Counted from the stretch's first letter, positions 38,686-47,600 are shown. The stretch is 60,910 nucleotides of DNA from Leclercia adecarboxylata (GCA_002360945.1 DERO01000025.1:30649-91558), one strand, 5' to 3'. Notes: generated by a model from the sequence alone, not told the origin. Made by a program: numbers and translations.

Positions 38686-38898
38686 GCGAATAATCTGAAG
38701 AAAGAAATTATTGATGCCAGTTTACCGGATGGTTGTAAATACGCTGTTGAAAAAAGAGAGGGATTTGCGTTAGGGCGGAAATATCACTAAAAAGGGTGAG
38801 CCGATAATATACAGGGTCATGAATGGCTAAAACCGTGCGGGCAGAATATACCTGGATCGTGAATGCCACGTTTTATCATCCGTACAGAGAAGGTCAAC

Positions 38899-39159
38899 AT
38901 GCGCCCTTATTCTCAAACCGTTATCGCGGTTATTTCCGCCGTGCTTCTAAGCCTGGTCTTTGCCTCTGCGGCGAATGCCACCCGACAGTCACAGCAGCGC
39001 CAGGCGGCGAGAGATACCCGCCAGGATACCCGCGAACAGGCGCGGAGCACGAAGCAGAATTGTGTGGTGAATAATAACCAGAGTAATTCTGAATGCCGCC
39101 AGGATAAACGTCACTCGAAACAGGAAGGACGCCAGCAGGCGCGGGACATTAAATATTAA
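38899..39159 (+). CDS. Small secreted highly charged protein
   Basis: The 86-residue product has a Sec signal peptide (MRPYSQTVIAVISAVLLSLV followed by FASAANA). The short mature part is rich in Arg, Gln, Lys and Asp (RQSQQRQAARDTRQDTREQA) with two cysteines (NCVVNN, ECRQDK) that could form a disulfide. The AGAAGG at 38888-38893 supports the ATG at 38899. I do not recognise the family. A perfect sigma-28-like -10 (GCCGATAA, 38800-38807) lies about 90 bases upstream, without a convincing -35. Confidence 0.7.
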   Translation: MRPYSQTVIAVISAVLLSLVFASAANATRQSQQRQAARDTRQDTREQARSTKQNCVVNNNQSNSECRQDKRHSKQEGRQQARDIKY

Positions 39160-39233
39160 TCAACAAGCTGAACGCGGGCTTTTGCCTGGCGTTTAGTCTG
39201 GCTCCAAAGCACAGCAGGACTTCACAGACGTAT

Positions 39234-39257
39234 CGTTATATAATCTATTGCATAACG
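39234..39257. promoter_or_regulatory. Putative ModE (molybdate repressor) operator
   Basis: CGTTATAT-N9-CATAACG is an inverted repeat spanning 24 bases. The E. coli modA operator, as I remember it, has the same two arms at the same total length. The site ends 16 bases before the ATG of the binding-protein gene at 39274, where a bound repressor would block transcription. ModE binds as a dimer when loaded with molybdate or tungstate. Confidence 0.72.
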
Positions 39258-39273
39258 AAAATGTGAGGAACTT

Positions 39274-40326
39274 ATGAAACAGCGCTTTTGGCAGGCAGTC
39301 GCGTTCAGCGTACTGATTTTACTCCCCTTATCTTCCCAGGCATCGCGCCAGATCACCGACCAGATTGGCCGTCAGGTAACCATCCCTGATGAGGTTAACC
39401 GCGTGGTGGTGCTTCAGCACCAGACCCTGAACCTGCTGGTGCAAATGAACGCCACCGACAAAATCGTCGGGGTGATGGCGAACTGGAAACAGCAGCTGGG
39501 CGACGGCTACGCGCGGCTGGCCCCCGAACTGAACCAGAAAGCGGCGCTTGGCGATCTCACCCACGTCGACCCGGAAAAGCTGGTGGCCCTGAAACCGGAT
39601 GTAGTGTTTGTCACCAACTACGCGCCGCAGGAGATGATCGAAAAAATCAGCAGCCTGGGTATTCCGGTGGTCGCTATCTCCCTGCGTCACGATGCCGCGG
39701 GTGAAAAAGCGAAACTGAATCCGACGATGGCCGATGAAGAACAGGCTTACGATCTCGGGCTGCGCGAAGGGATCGCGCTGATCGGCGAGATCGTCAACAA
39801 GCAGCCAGAAGCGAAGGCGCTGATCGAAGCGACCGACAAAGGCCGCAAAATGGTCAGCGATCGCCTGAAAGCTATCCCGGCAGAAAAACGCGTTCGCGCC
39901 TATATGGCTAACCCGGAACTGACCACCTACGGCACCGGGAAATATACCGGCCTGATGATGGCCCATGCGGGGGCGGTTAATGTGGCGGCGGCAACCATTA
40001 AGGGCTTCAAAACCGTGGCGATGGAGCAGATTATCGCCTGGAATCCGCAGGTGATTTTCGTCCAGGACCGTTATCCCTCGGTGGTCAACGAGATTAAAAC
40101 CGGCGCGCAGTGGCAGACCATCGACGCGGTGAAAAATCAGCGCGTCTACCTGATGCCGGACTACGCCAAAGCCTGGGGCTACCCGATGCCGGAGGCGATG
40201 GGCATCGGCGAGTTGTGGATGGCGAAAAAGCTCTACCCGGAGAAATTTAAGGATGTGGATATGCGCAAAGTGGCCAACGAATGGTATCAGCGTTTCTATC
40301 GCACCACGTATCAGGGGATCGACTGA
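39274..40326 (+). CDS. Periplasmic binding protein of the FepB/BtuF/MolA class
   Basis: The 350-residue protein has a signal peptide (MKQRFWQAVAFSVLILLPLS, cleaved near SQA). The mature part is a class III (TroA/BtuF-like) binding protein: TDQIGRQVTIPDEVNRVVVL, LVALKPDVVFVTNYAPQEMI and AMEQIIAWNPQVIFVQDRYP. This class serves siderophore-iron, cobalamin and, in Haemophilus MolA, molybdate and tungstate. The putative ModE operator just upstream favours an oxyanion. No permease or ATPase gene is adjacent, so it must work with components elsewhere or alone. It overlaps the ModA-like gene by one base (TGATG). Confidence 0.85.
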   Translation: MKQRFWQAVAFSVLILLPLSSQASRQITDQIGRQVTIPDEVNRVVVLQHQTLNLLVQMNATDKIVGVMANWKQQLGDGYARLAPELNQKAALGDLTHVDPEKLVALKPDVVFVTNYAPQEMIEKISSLGIPVVAISLRHDAAGEKAKLNPTMADEEQAYDLGLREGIALIGEIVNKQPEAKALIEATDKGRKMVSDRLKAIPAEKRVRAYMANPELTTYGTGKYTGLMMAHAGAVNVAAATIKGFKTVAMEQIIAWNPQVIFVQDRYPSVVNEIKTGAQWQTIDAVKNQRVYLMPDYAKAWGYPMPEAMGIGELWMAKKLYPEKFKDVDMRKVANEWYQRFYRTTYQGID

Positions 40327-41009
40327 TGCGCGTGCTGGCGGCCGGCAGCCTGCGCAGGGTGTGGCCGCAGTTAATGGCCCATTTCCCGGCGGCAGTGGAG
40401 ACGCAGTTCGGCCCGGCTGGGCTGTTGCGGGAGCGTATTGCATCGGGCGAGGCCTGCGATCTCTTTGCCTCGGCCAATCTTGCCCATCCGCAGGCGCTGC
40501 TGGCTGCCGGACGGGCGCAATCCGTGGCGTCTTTCGCCAGCAACAGACTCTGTCTGACCTTGCGCAGCGAGGTGCTGCGCGACGACGATGACTGGCGCTC
40601 TGTGCTGACCCGGGATGATCTGCGCATTGCCACCTCGACGGCGGGGGCCGATCCGTCCGGGGATTACACCCAGACGCTGTTTACCCGAATGGGTGACGCG
40701 GGCGAAGCGGTGAGAAAACGGGCGCTGGCGCTGGTGGGAGGGCGTGAATCTGCCCCCGTTCCGGCGGGCAGGCTGGCGGCCGAGTGGATTATCCACAGCG
40801 GGCAGGCGGAGCTCTTTATCGGTTACGCCAGCTACGCGGCAGCATTGCGCGAGATAGCAGGGCTGACGGTCCTCGATATCCCGGCACCCTTCAACCCACG
40901 CGCGGAGTATGGCTGCGCGGTGATCACGGCGCAGGGGCAAAGGCTGGCGGATTTTTTACAGTCAGAAAAGGCGAAAATGATCCTACACCAGGCGGGATTT
41001 GGCGGGTAA
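40326..41009 (+). CDS. ModA-like substrate-binding protein without signal peptide
   Basis: The 227-residue protein has the type 2 binding-protein fold of ModA. MRVLAAGSLRRVWPQLMAHF matches the first strand and anion loop of mature ModA, and GEACDLFASANLAHPQALL matches its GAPADLFISAD segment. It begins directly at the mature-domain position, with no signal sequence, so it should remain in the cytoplasm. The ModA loop FASSS is FGPAG here, so one serine ligand is lost by my by-eye alignment. ATG 40326 overlaps the previous stop; the reading from 40281 has no support. A molybdate or tungstate buffer, donor or sensor is possible; function is unproven. Confidence 0.8.
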   Translation: MRVLAAGSLRRVWPQLMAHFPAAVETQFGPAGLLRERIASGEACDLFASANLAHPQALLAAGRAQSVASFASNRLCLTLRSEVLRDDDDWRSVLTRDDLRIATSTAGADPSGDYTQTLFTRMGDAGEAVRKRALALVGGRESAPVPAGRLAAEWIIHSGQAELFIGYASYAAALREIAGLTVLDIPAPFNPRAEYGCAVITAQGQRLADFLQSEKAKMILHQAGFGG

Positions 41010-41027
41010 TTCTGCCAATGCTTTTCA

Positions 41028-41072
41028 CCCTCTCCCTGTGGGAGAGGGCCGGGGTGAGGGCATCAGGCCGCA
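41028..41072. repeat. Palindromic intergenic repeat, CCCTCTCCC/GGGAGAGGG family
   Basis: CCCTCTCCC-TGT-GGGAGAGGG followed by CCGGGGTGAGGG and the CATCAGGCCGCA tail. It lies between the convergent ModA-like and yghU genes. Confidence 0.82.
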
Positions 41073-41076
41073 CGTG

Positions 41077-41946
41077 TTAACCCTGACGTTTGTCTTCCGT
41101 ATTGTTCTCAAAATCGCTCGCCGCATGACGCTCATGCAGCTGTTCGTTCAGCTCGCCGTTGGTGCGGTTGACGATACGCCCGCGCTTCACCGCCGGACGG
41201 CTGGCAATATCCTTCGCCCAGCGCTGGACGTTCTTGTAGCTCTGTGCGTCGAGGAATTCCGCCGCGCCATAGACCTGGCCGAGCGCCACGCTGCCGAACC
41301 ACGGCCAGATAGCGATATCCGCGATGCTGTACTCTTCTCCCGCCACGTAGCGGCCGCGCGCCAGCTGTTTATCCAGCACGTCGAACAGGCGTTTGGCTTC
41401 CATGGTGAAGCGGTCAATCGCGTACTCAATTTTCACCGGGGCATAGTGATAGAAGTGACCAAACCCGCCGCCGAGGAACGGGGCGGCGCCCTGCAGCCAG
41501 AACAGCCAGTTCAGGGTTTCTACCCGGCCCGCCGGATCTTTTGGCAGGAAGTGACCGAATTTCTCCGCCAGATAGAGCAGGATATTGCCGGATTCAAACA
41601 CGCGGGTTGGCGGCGTGGTGGAGTGGTCGCGCAGGGCCGGGATCTTGGAGTTCGGGTTAACCTCGACAAAGCCGCTGGAGAACTGATCCCCCTCGCCGAT
41701 GCGGATCAGCCAGGCGTCATATTCGGCACCGGTCACGCCCAGCGCCAGCAGCTCTTCCAGCAGGATCGTCACCTTCTGGCCGTTTGGCGTGCCCAGAGAG
41801 TAAAGCTGCAGCGGATGCGAACCAACCGGCAGCTCCTTGTCATGCGTAGCGCCGGAGATCGGACGGTTGATGCTGGCGAACGCGCCGCCGTTAGGGTTCT
41901 GTTTCCATTCCCAGACTTTCGCTGGCTGGTAGTTGTTGTCGGACAT
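41077..41946 (-). CDS. yghU: YghU glutathione-dependent disulfide-bond reductase
   Basis: YghU is a GST-family protein (nu class) that binds two glutathiones and has disulfide-bond reductase and peroxidase activity. The 289-residue protein is close to E. coli YghU (288). It has the N-terminal thioredoxin domain (LQLYSLGTPNGQKVTILLEE, NPNSKIPALRDHS, VFESGNILLYLAEKFG) and the helical C-terminal domain (LGGGFGHFYHYAPVKIEYAI). I chose ATG at 41946 (MSDNNYQPAKVWEW), matching E. coli; the reading could extend 15 codons upstream. Confidence 0.96.
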   Translation of the reverse strand: MSDNNYQPAKVWEWKQNPNGGAFASINRPISGATHDKELPVGSHPLQLYSLGTPNGQKVTILLEELLALGVTGAEYDAWLIRIGEGDQFSSGFVEVNPNSKIPALRDHSTTPPTRVFESGNILLYLAEKFGHFLPKDPAGRVETLNWLFWLQGAAPFLGGGFGHFYHYAPVKIEYAIDRFTMEAKRLFDVLDKQLARGRYVAGEEYSIADIAIWPWFGSVALGQVYGAAEFLDAQSYKNVQRWAKDIASRPAVKRGRIVNRTNGELNEQLHERHAASDFENNTEDKRQG

Positions 41947-42202
41947 GTTGATCTGCCTTTTTGGGATGTGTTGAGGCAGTTTAGCAGGCATTCCGTGAAC
42001 GGTTTAACGAAGTGAGCGCATAAGCATATGCAGTATTCCTTCTGGCGCTTATATATATAAATTCCGCATAAGCTTAATCAAAAATGGCATTTTCATTGTT
42101 AATGCGAAAGGGCTGAAAGCTGAATATGATGCGCAAACAGATATCTGTGAAAAATAAAAATTAGCAGTTAAAAAAACTTTCAAGGCAAGGAGTTAGTGAG
42201 AT

Positions 42203-43792
42203 ATGCGTAAGCCATTAGTATCTGCTGTTCTGGTCGCGCTGGCGCTGGTTGCCGCAGGCTGTGATGATGCCAAAAATAAAGAGACTGCGTCGGCCCCGGC
42301 GGCCAAAAGCGATGCGCCGAAAGAGGGCGGTTCACTGATTATCGGCATTACCTCCGGCGACCCGCTGGCGGTTAATCCCCTGTATGCCAGCGACCGTACC
42401 ACCCTGACCATTATGCAGGCGCTGTATGCTCCGCTCTACAGCTTTAACGATGGCAAAATCGAATGGGGTCTGGCCGAGAGCCTGACGCCATCCGCTGACA
42501 ACCTCAGCTACACCCTGACCTTAAAACCGAATCTGAAATGGCAGGACGGCCAGTCGCTGACCGCCGATGACGTAGTCTTCACCTTCAATAAACTGCTGGA
42601 AGAGAAACAGCACAGCTTCTTCCGCAGCATGTTCACCTACGGCGGCAAGCCGGTGACAGTGAGCAAGGTTGACGATCGCACCGTTAAGTTCACCCTGCCG
42701 CAGGTGAGCGCCGCCTTTACCGGCACCCTGGTGCAGATCTACCCGATCCCGCAGCACGTCTTCGCCAATGAAGCCGATCTGGAAAAGAGCACTAAAAACG
42801 ATGCGCCGGTCGGTTCCGGCCCGTTCAAGTTTAAAGAGTACCGCGCCGGGCAGTATTACGCCCTGACGCGCTTTGACGACTACTGGAACGGCAAAGCGAA
42901 GCTCGACTCCGTGACTTATCGTTTCGCCAAGGACAGCAACTCCGCCAACCTCGCGCTGCAAAACGGCGAGATCAACCTCAAGATGGTCGATCCGCAGGAT
43001 GTGTCGCGCCTGAAGAATACCGGCAAGTTTGATTTCGTGGTCTACCCGGAAGGGCGTCTGGCCTACATGACTTTCAACCAGAACGTGCCGGTGATGAAGA
43101 GCAAGGAGCTGCGTCAGGCCATCGCGTACGCTATCAATAAGGACGAGCTGACCCAGACCGCGTTCACCTCGCTGGACTACGCCAAACCGGCCACCTCGTT
43201 CCTGACGCCGGATACGCTGTACCAGACTGACGACGTGGAGCAGTACAAATTCAATCAGCAAAAAGCCAAAGATCTGCTGAAAGCCTCCGGTGCGCCGGCG
43301 AACCTCAAGCTGCGTCTGGCCTATGTGAACACCAACAAAACCCAGGAGAGCCAGGCGCTCTATATTCAGCAGGCGCTGAAGGGGATTGGCGTGAACGTCG
43401 AGCTGATGCCGCTCGACTCTAACGCCATGTCCCAGCGCAGCCTCGATATGAAGAATACGGCCTGGGAGCTGAACCTCGGCGGCTACATCATGGGTGCCGA
43501 GCCGGATGGCTACAAATCCCTTTTCATGAGCAACGAAGCCTATAACTACGCCCACTACAAGAACCCGCAGTTCGATGCCCTGTGGGATAACGGTGCCGTG
43601 GAAACCGACGCCGGCAAACGTGCGGAGATCTACAAGCAGATCCAGCAGACCGTGGCCAACGACATGACCTACTATCCGATCGCCTACACCAACGCCACCG
43701 TGGCCGTGGATAAACGCTTTGGCGGTACCAAAGAAGCGGAACCGAAGCCGGTGTATCTGTTCCAGGACCTGTCAAAAATCTACCAAAAATAA
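42203..43792 (+). CDS. Peptide/nickel-type ABC transporter binding lipoprotein (Opp/Dpp family)
   Basis: The 529-residue protein is an SBP family 5 (DppA/OppA-type) binding protein. The lipobox is LVAAGC in MRKPLVSAVLVALALVAAGC; the +2 Asp suggests retention in the inner membrane, facing the periplasm. Family motifs include ESLTPSADNLSYTLTLKPNL, WQDGQSLTADDVVFTFNKLL, PVGSGPFKFKEY and RQAIAYAINKDEL. It heads an operon with two permeases and two ATPases. The ligand is a peptide or similar small molecule; it cannot be specified. A 12-bp palindrome ACAGATATCTGT (42137-42148) lies 54 bases upstream. Confidence 0.92.
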   Translation: MRKPLVSAVLVALALVAAGCDDAKNKETASAPAAKSDAPKEGGSLIIGITSGDPLAVNPLYASDRTTLTIMQALYAPLYSFNDGKIEWGLAESLTPSADNLSYTLTLKPNLKWQDGQSLTADDVVFTFNKLLEEKQHSFFRSMFTYGGKPVTVSKVDDRTVKFTLPQVSAAFTGTLVQIYPIPQHVFANEADLEKSTKNDAPVGSGPFKFKEYRAGQYYALTRFDDYWNGKAKLDSVTYRFAKDSNSANLALQNGEINLKMVDPQDVSRLKNTGKFDFVVYPEGRLAYMTFNQNVPVMKSKELRQAIAYAINKDELTQTAFTSLDYAKPATSFLTPDTLYQTDDVEQYKFNQQKAKDLLKASGAPANLKLRLAYVNTNKTQESQALYIQQALKGIGVNVELMPLDSNAMSQRSLDMKNTAWELNLGGYIMGAEPDGYKSLFMSNEAYNYAHYKNPQFDALWDNGAVETDAGKRAEIYKQIQQTVANDMTYYPIAYTNATVAVDKRFGGTKEAEPKPVYLFQDLSKIYQK

Positions 43793-43798
43793 GCTGTC

Positions 43799-43825
43799 GC
43801 CCCGGTCAACCGATCGGGGCTTTTT
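43799..43825 (+). terminator. Intra-operon terminator after the binding-protein gene
   Basis: GCCCCG / CGGGGC with a 10-base loop is followed by TTTTTG, just after the stop codon. Read-through would still reach the permease genes, so it probably sets the usual excess of binding protein over transporter. Confidence 0.82.
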
Positions 43826-43850
43826 GTTGGGTAAGTCGTAAGGGTATGTC

Positions 43851-44804
43851 GTGAACACATTACTGATGCGTCGGCTGCTGCAACTGGTGCCGATGCTGTT
43901 CTTTATCTCGCTGGTGGCGTTTTTGCTGGTCAAACTCGCCCCGGGCGATCCGGTGGCCGCGTACATCACTCCGCGCATGGCGCCAGAGGATATCGAGCGT
44001 ATCCGCCAGAGTCTGGGGCTGGATAAGCCGCTGGTGACGCAATATTTTCTGTGGCTGAAAAACATTCTGCAGGGCGATCTGGGCTATTCGCTGATCTACC
44101 ACCGCCCGGTGCTGGTGATGATTGCCGAGCGCATTCCGGCCACCCTTGGGCTGATGGGGGCCTCGCTGCTGATGGCGATTATCCTCGCCATTCCGCTGGG
44201 GCTGCTGGCCGGGGCGTTTAAGCACCGCTGGCTGGATCATGTCCTGAACCTGTTCGCCTATATTGGCATCTCGGTGCCGATCTTCTGGTTCGGCATTCTG
44301 CTGATCACCGTCTTTGCCGTGCAGCTCAACTGGTTCCCCAGCATGGGGATGCGCACCATCGGCATGGAGGATAACTGGCTGGATGTGGTGCGCCACGGCG
44401 TGCTGCCGTGCATTGCGCTCACCTTCTATAACCTCTCCAGCTACGTACGCTACATCCGCTCCAATACCATCTCCCAGCTCTCCGCCGACTACGTGCAGAC
44501 CCAGCTGGCCTATGGGGCCACCCGTTCCAGCATCCTGTTCCGCCATGTACTGAAAAACGTGCTGCTGCCGGTGATCACCCTGTTTGGCCTGTCGTTTGGT
44601 GAGCTGGTGGTGGGGGCCTATGTCACCGAGAGCGTCTTCTCCTGGCCGGGTATGGGGTTACTGGGGATCCAGTCGATCACTTCCCTCGACTACCCGCTGA
44701 TTATGGCGATCATCATGCTCTCGTCGCTGATGCTGATCGTCGGCAACCTGATCGCCGATCTGTTATATCGCTTCGCCGATCCCCGCATACGTACCCTGAG
44801 GTAA
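43851..44804 (+). CDS. ABC transporter permease 1 (OppB/DppB family), GTG start
   Basis: The 317-residue membrane protein is the DppB/OppB-type permease: an N-terminal MNTLLMRRLLQLVPMLFFIS helix, then the conserved FLLVKLAPGDPVAAYI and IERIRQSLGLDKPLVTQYF. The EAA-like loop is YVQTQLAYGATRSSILFRHV. The start is GTG at 43851, with AAGGG at the right distance. It is followed after 6 bases by permease 2. Confidence 0.92.
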   Translation: MNTLLMRRLLQLVPMLFFISLVAFLLVKLAPGDPVAAYITPRMAPEDIERIRQSLGLDKPLVTQYFLWLKNILQGDLGYSLIYHRPVLVMIAERIPATLGLMGASLLMAIILAIPLGLLAGAFKHRWLDHVLNLFAYIGISVPIFWFGILLITVFAVQLNWFPSMGMRTIGMEDNWLDVVRHGVLPCIALTFYNLSSYVRYIRSNTISQLSADYVQTQLAYGATRSSILFRHVLKNVLLPVITLFGLSFGELVVGAYVTESVFSWPGMGLLGIQSITSLDYPLIMAIIMLSSLMLIVGNLIADLLYRFADPRIRTLR

Positions 44805-44810
44805 CCCCGG

Positions 44811-45656
44811 ATGAGCAGACGCTGGCAACAGGTTCGTCACCAGCTGCGCCGCAATCGTCCGGCGCAGTTCTCGTTATTTGTTCTCTTTATTTTTGTCGTC
44901 GCCGCACTGTGCGCCGGGCTGAGCCCTTACGATCCGGATCAGATGTCGCTCGGGGCGCGCACCCTGCCGCCCGATGGCGCTCACTGGTTCGGCACCGACG
45001 AGTACGGACGCGACTACTTTACCCGCGCCCTGTACGGCGGGCAGATCTCGCTGATGGTCGGCTGTCTGGCGATGGTCTTTTCAACGCTGATCGGCACCGT
45101 AGTCGGCACGGTGAGCGGCTACTTCGGCGGCTGGCTGGATAACCTGATGATGCGCGCGGTGGATATCCTGATGGCGATCCCGGCCTTCTTCCTGCTGCTG
45201 GTGCTCAACGCCTACCTGAAGCCGGGCGTGGATAACATCATCATGATCATCAGCCTGCTGACGTGGATGAACATGTCCCGACTGGTGCGTGCCGAAACGC
45301 TCTCCGTTAAAGAGCGCGAGTATGTGCTCTATGCCCGCGCTTCGGGGGAGCATCCGCTGCGGATCATCCTGCGCCATATCATCCCCGGCGTGCTGCCGAC
45401 CATTATCGTCGCCGCTACCCTGAATATCGCTTCGGCCATCCTGATGGAGTCGACCCTCAGCTTCCTCGGACTCGGGGTGCAGGCGCCTGCCGCCTCCTGG
45501 GGCAGCATGCTCAATAACGCCCAGTCGTATATCGGCGAGGCCTCCTGGCTGGCGATGTTCCCCGGCATTCTGATCCTGCTGACGGTGTTCAGTTTTAACG
45601 TGTTAGGCGACGTGTTCCGCACCGCCTTTGAGCCGGGAGCGAACCGCGATGAATAA
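44811..45656 (+). CDS. ABC transporter permease 2 (OppC/DppC family)
   Basis: The 281-residue partner permease has a first helix (FSLFVLFIFVVAALCAGLSP) and the OppC signature HWFGTDEYGRDYFTRALYGG. The EAA loop region is EREYVLYARASGEHPLRIIL followed by LRHIIPGVLPTIIVAATLN. Its last codons overlap the first ATPase gene by 8 bases. Confidence 0.93.
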   Translation: MSRRWQQVRHQLRRNRPAQFSLFVLFIFVVAALCAGLSPYDPDQMSLGARTLPPDGAHWFGTDEYGRDYFTRALYGGQISLMVGCLAMVFSTLIGTVVGTVSGYFGGWLDNLMMRAVDILMAIPAFFLLLVLNAYLKPGVDNIIMIISLLTWMNMSRLVRAETLSVKEREYVLYARASGEHPLRIILRHIIPGVLPTIIVAATLNIASAILMESTLSFLGLGVQAPAASWGSMLNNAQSYIGEASWLAMFPGILILLTVFSFNVLGDVFRTAFEPGANRDE

Positions 45657-46626
45657 CTTACTTGAACTCGACAACCTGCAAACCACCTTCCGCACCCGGG
45701 ATGGCGATGTCCACGCGGTGCGCGGGGTGAGCTTTCACGTTCAGCCGGGCGAGCTGGTGGGCATTGTCGGAGAGTCCGGCTGCGGCAAGAGCGTCACCTG
45801 CAAATCCATTATCCAGCTGCTGGGCAGCAACGGGCGCATCACCGGGGGGCAGATCCGTTTCGACAATGACGATCTGGCGCAGAAAACCCTGGAGCAGATG
45901 CGCGCCATTCGCGGGAATGAGATCGCGATGATTTTTCAGGATCCGATGACCGCACTTAATCCGGTGGTGACCATCGGCAGGCAGATGTCCGAGATCCTGA
46001 TGCGTAATAAAGGCCTGAATAAAAAAGCGGCCCGCGCGGCCAGCATCGCCATGCTGGAGCAGGTGGGCATTGCCGAAGCGGAGCGCCGTTACGACCAGTA
46101 CCCGCACGAGTTCAGCGGTGGGATGCGCCAGCGGGTGATGATCGCCATCGCGCTCTCCTGCGATCCCAAACTGCTGATCGCCGATGAGCCGACCACCGCG
46201 CTGGACGTCACCATCCAGGCGCAGATCCTGCGGCTGCTGAAAAGCCTGCAGCAGAAAACCCACACCGCCATCCTGCTGATCACCCACGATCTGGGTGTTG
46301 TAGCCCAGGTGTGCAGCCGGGTGGTGGTGATGTACGGCGGGCTGGTGATGGAGGAGGGCAGCGTGGAGGATATTTTTTATCGTCCGGCACACCCCTACAC
46401 GCAGGGGCTGCTGGCGTCTCTGCCGCACCCGGAGCAGACCAGCCATCGCCTGTCGCCCATCGAAGGATCGCCGCCGGGCCTGCTCAATCCGCCCCCGGGC
46501 TGCCCGTTTGCCGAACGCTGTCCACACCGGATGCCGCAGTGCGAGCGTCAGCCCGCGTTTTACCGCCCCGAACCGGGGCACCGCGCGGCCTGCTGGCTGC
46601 TGGCCGATAAGGAGGCTCAGGCATGA
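45649..46626 (+). CDS. ABC transporter ATPase 1 (OppD/DppD family)
   Basis: The 325-residue ATPase has Walker [10 protein letters not shown], the signature [17 protein letters not shown], Walker [15 protein letters not shown] and the H-loop LITHDLGV. The C-terminal cysteine-rich segment ([17 protein letters not shown]) is typical of OppD/DppD proteins, some of which hold an iron-sulfur cluster. I chose ATG at 45649 ([14 protein letters not shown]), overlapping permease 2 by 8 bases, rather than 45628. It overlaps the next ATPase by 4 bases. Confidence 0.94.
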   Translation: MNNLLELDNLQTTFRTRDGDVHAVRGVSFHVQPGELVGIVGESGCGKSVTCKSIIQLLGSNGRITGGQIRFDNDDLAQKTLEQMRAIRGNEIAMIFQDPMTALNPVVTIGRQMSEILMRNKGLNKKAARAASIAMLEQVGIAEAERRYDQYPHEFSGGMRQRVMIAIALSCDPKLLIADEPTTALDVTIQAQILRLLKSLQQKTHTAILLITHDLGVVAQVCSRVVVMYGGLVMEEGSVEDIFYRPAHPYTQGLLASLPHPEQTSHRLSPIEGSPPGLLNPPPGCPFAERCPHRMPQCERQPAFYRPEPGHRAACWLLADKEAQA

Positions 46627-47600
46627 GCGAACAACATTCTCCCCTGGTCAGCGTGCGCGACCTGCATAAGCACTTCACCCTCAACGGCGGCCTGCTGCGC
46701 AAAGGGATAGCGGTGAAAGCGGTGGACGGCGTCAGCTTTGATATCCGCCAGGGGGAGACCTTTGGCCTGGTGGGCGAATCCGGCTGCGGCAAATCGACCC
46801 TCGGGCGCGCCATTCTGCGGCTGTTTGATATTACCTCCGGCGAGATTGATTTTGCCGGGCAGGCGATCGCCCAGGCCAGTGAAAAGCAGCTTAAGCCGCT
46901 GCGCAAGCGGATGCAGGCCATTTTCCAGGACCCGTATTCTTCGCTGAACCCGGGGATGACCGTCCAGCAGCTGGTGGCGGAACCGATGCAGATCCACGGC
47001 TACAGCCGCGAGGAGCAGCGGGAGCGTACCGAAACCCTGCTCTATAAAGTGGGGCTTAAGCAGGAACATCTCCAGCGCTTCCCGCACGAATTCAGCGGCG
47101 GCCAGCGCCAGCGCATCAGCATTGCCCGGGCGCTGTCGGTGCGTCCGGAGTTTGTCCTGTGCGATGAGCCGCTGTCGGCGCTGGATGTCTCGGTGCAGGC
47201 GCAGGTGGTGAACATCCTTCAGGATCTGCAGCAGGAGCTGGGGCTGACCTACCTGTTTATCGCCCACGATCTGTCGATGGTACGCCATATCTCGACGCGC
47301 ATTGGGGTGATGTACCTCGGCAAGCTGGTGGAGGTGGCGCCGTCCGACACGCTGTATCAGCATCCGGCGCACCCTTATACCCGGGCCCTGTTAGCTTCAG
47401 TGCCGCAGCCCGATCCGCGGATCCGCAATCTGGAGCAGGCGACCCTGCGCGGGGAGATCCCCGGCCCCACCTCGGTGCTGCCGGGCTGTAAGTTCTGCAG
47501 CCGCTGCCCGCACGTGATGCCGGTATGCCGACGCGAAACGCCCGCGATGCAGGAGATCGCCTCCGGCCATTTCACGGCCTGTTGGTTGTTTAAGGTGTAA
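46623..47600 (+). CDS. ABC transporter ATPase 2 (OppF/DppF family)
   Basis: The 325-residue ATPase pairs with the first. It has Walker [12 protein letters not shown], the signature EFSGGQRQRISIARALS, Walker B VLCDEPLSALDVSVQAQVVN and HDLSMVRH. A C-terminal cysteine cluster (CKFCSRCPHVMPVCRRE) is present, as in OppF. It ends the operon and is followed by repeats rather than a clear terminator. Confidence 0.94.
   Translation: MSEQHSPLVSVRDLHKHFTLNGGLLRKGIAVKAVDGVSFDIRQGETFGLVGESGCGKSTLGRAILRLFDITSGEIDFAGQAIAQASEKQLKPLRKRMQAIFQDPYSSLNPGMTVQQLVAEPMQIHGYSREEQRERTETLLYKVGLKQEHLQRFPHEFSGGQRQRISIARALSVRPEFVLCDEPLSALDVSVQAQVVNILQDLQQELGLTYLFIAHDLSMVRHISTRIGVMYLGKLVEVAPSDTLYQHPAHPYTRALLASVPQPDPRIRNLEQATLRGEIPGPTSVLPGCKFCSRCPHVMPVCRRETPAMQEIASGHFTACWLFKV

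Noticed and set aside
38823..39074. Alternative 83-codon frame over the small secreted protein gene
   Set aside because: It has no ribosome-binding site and no signal peptide; the overlapping frame from 38899 has both.
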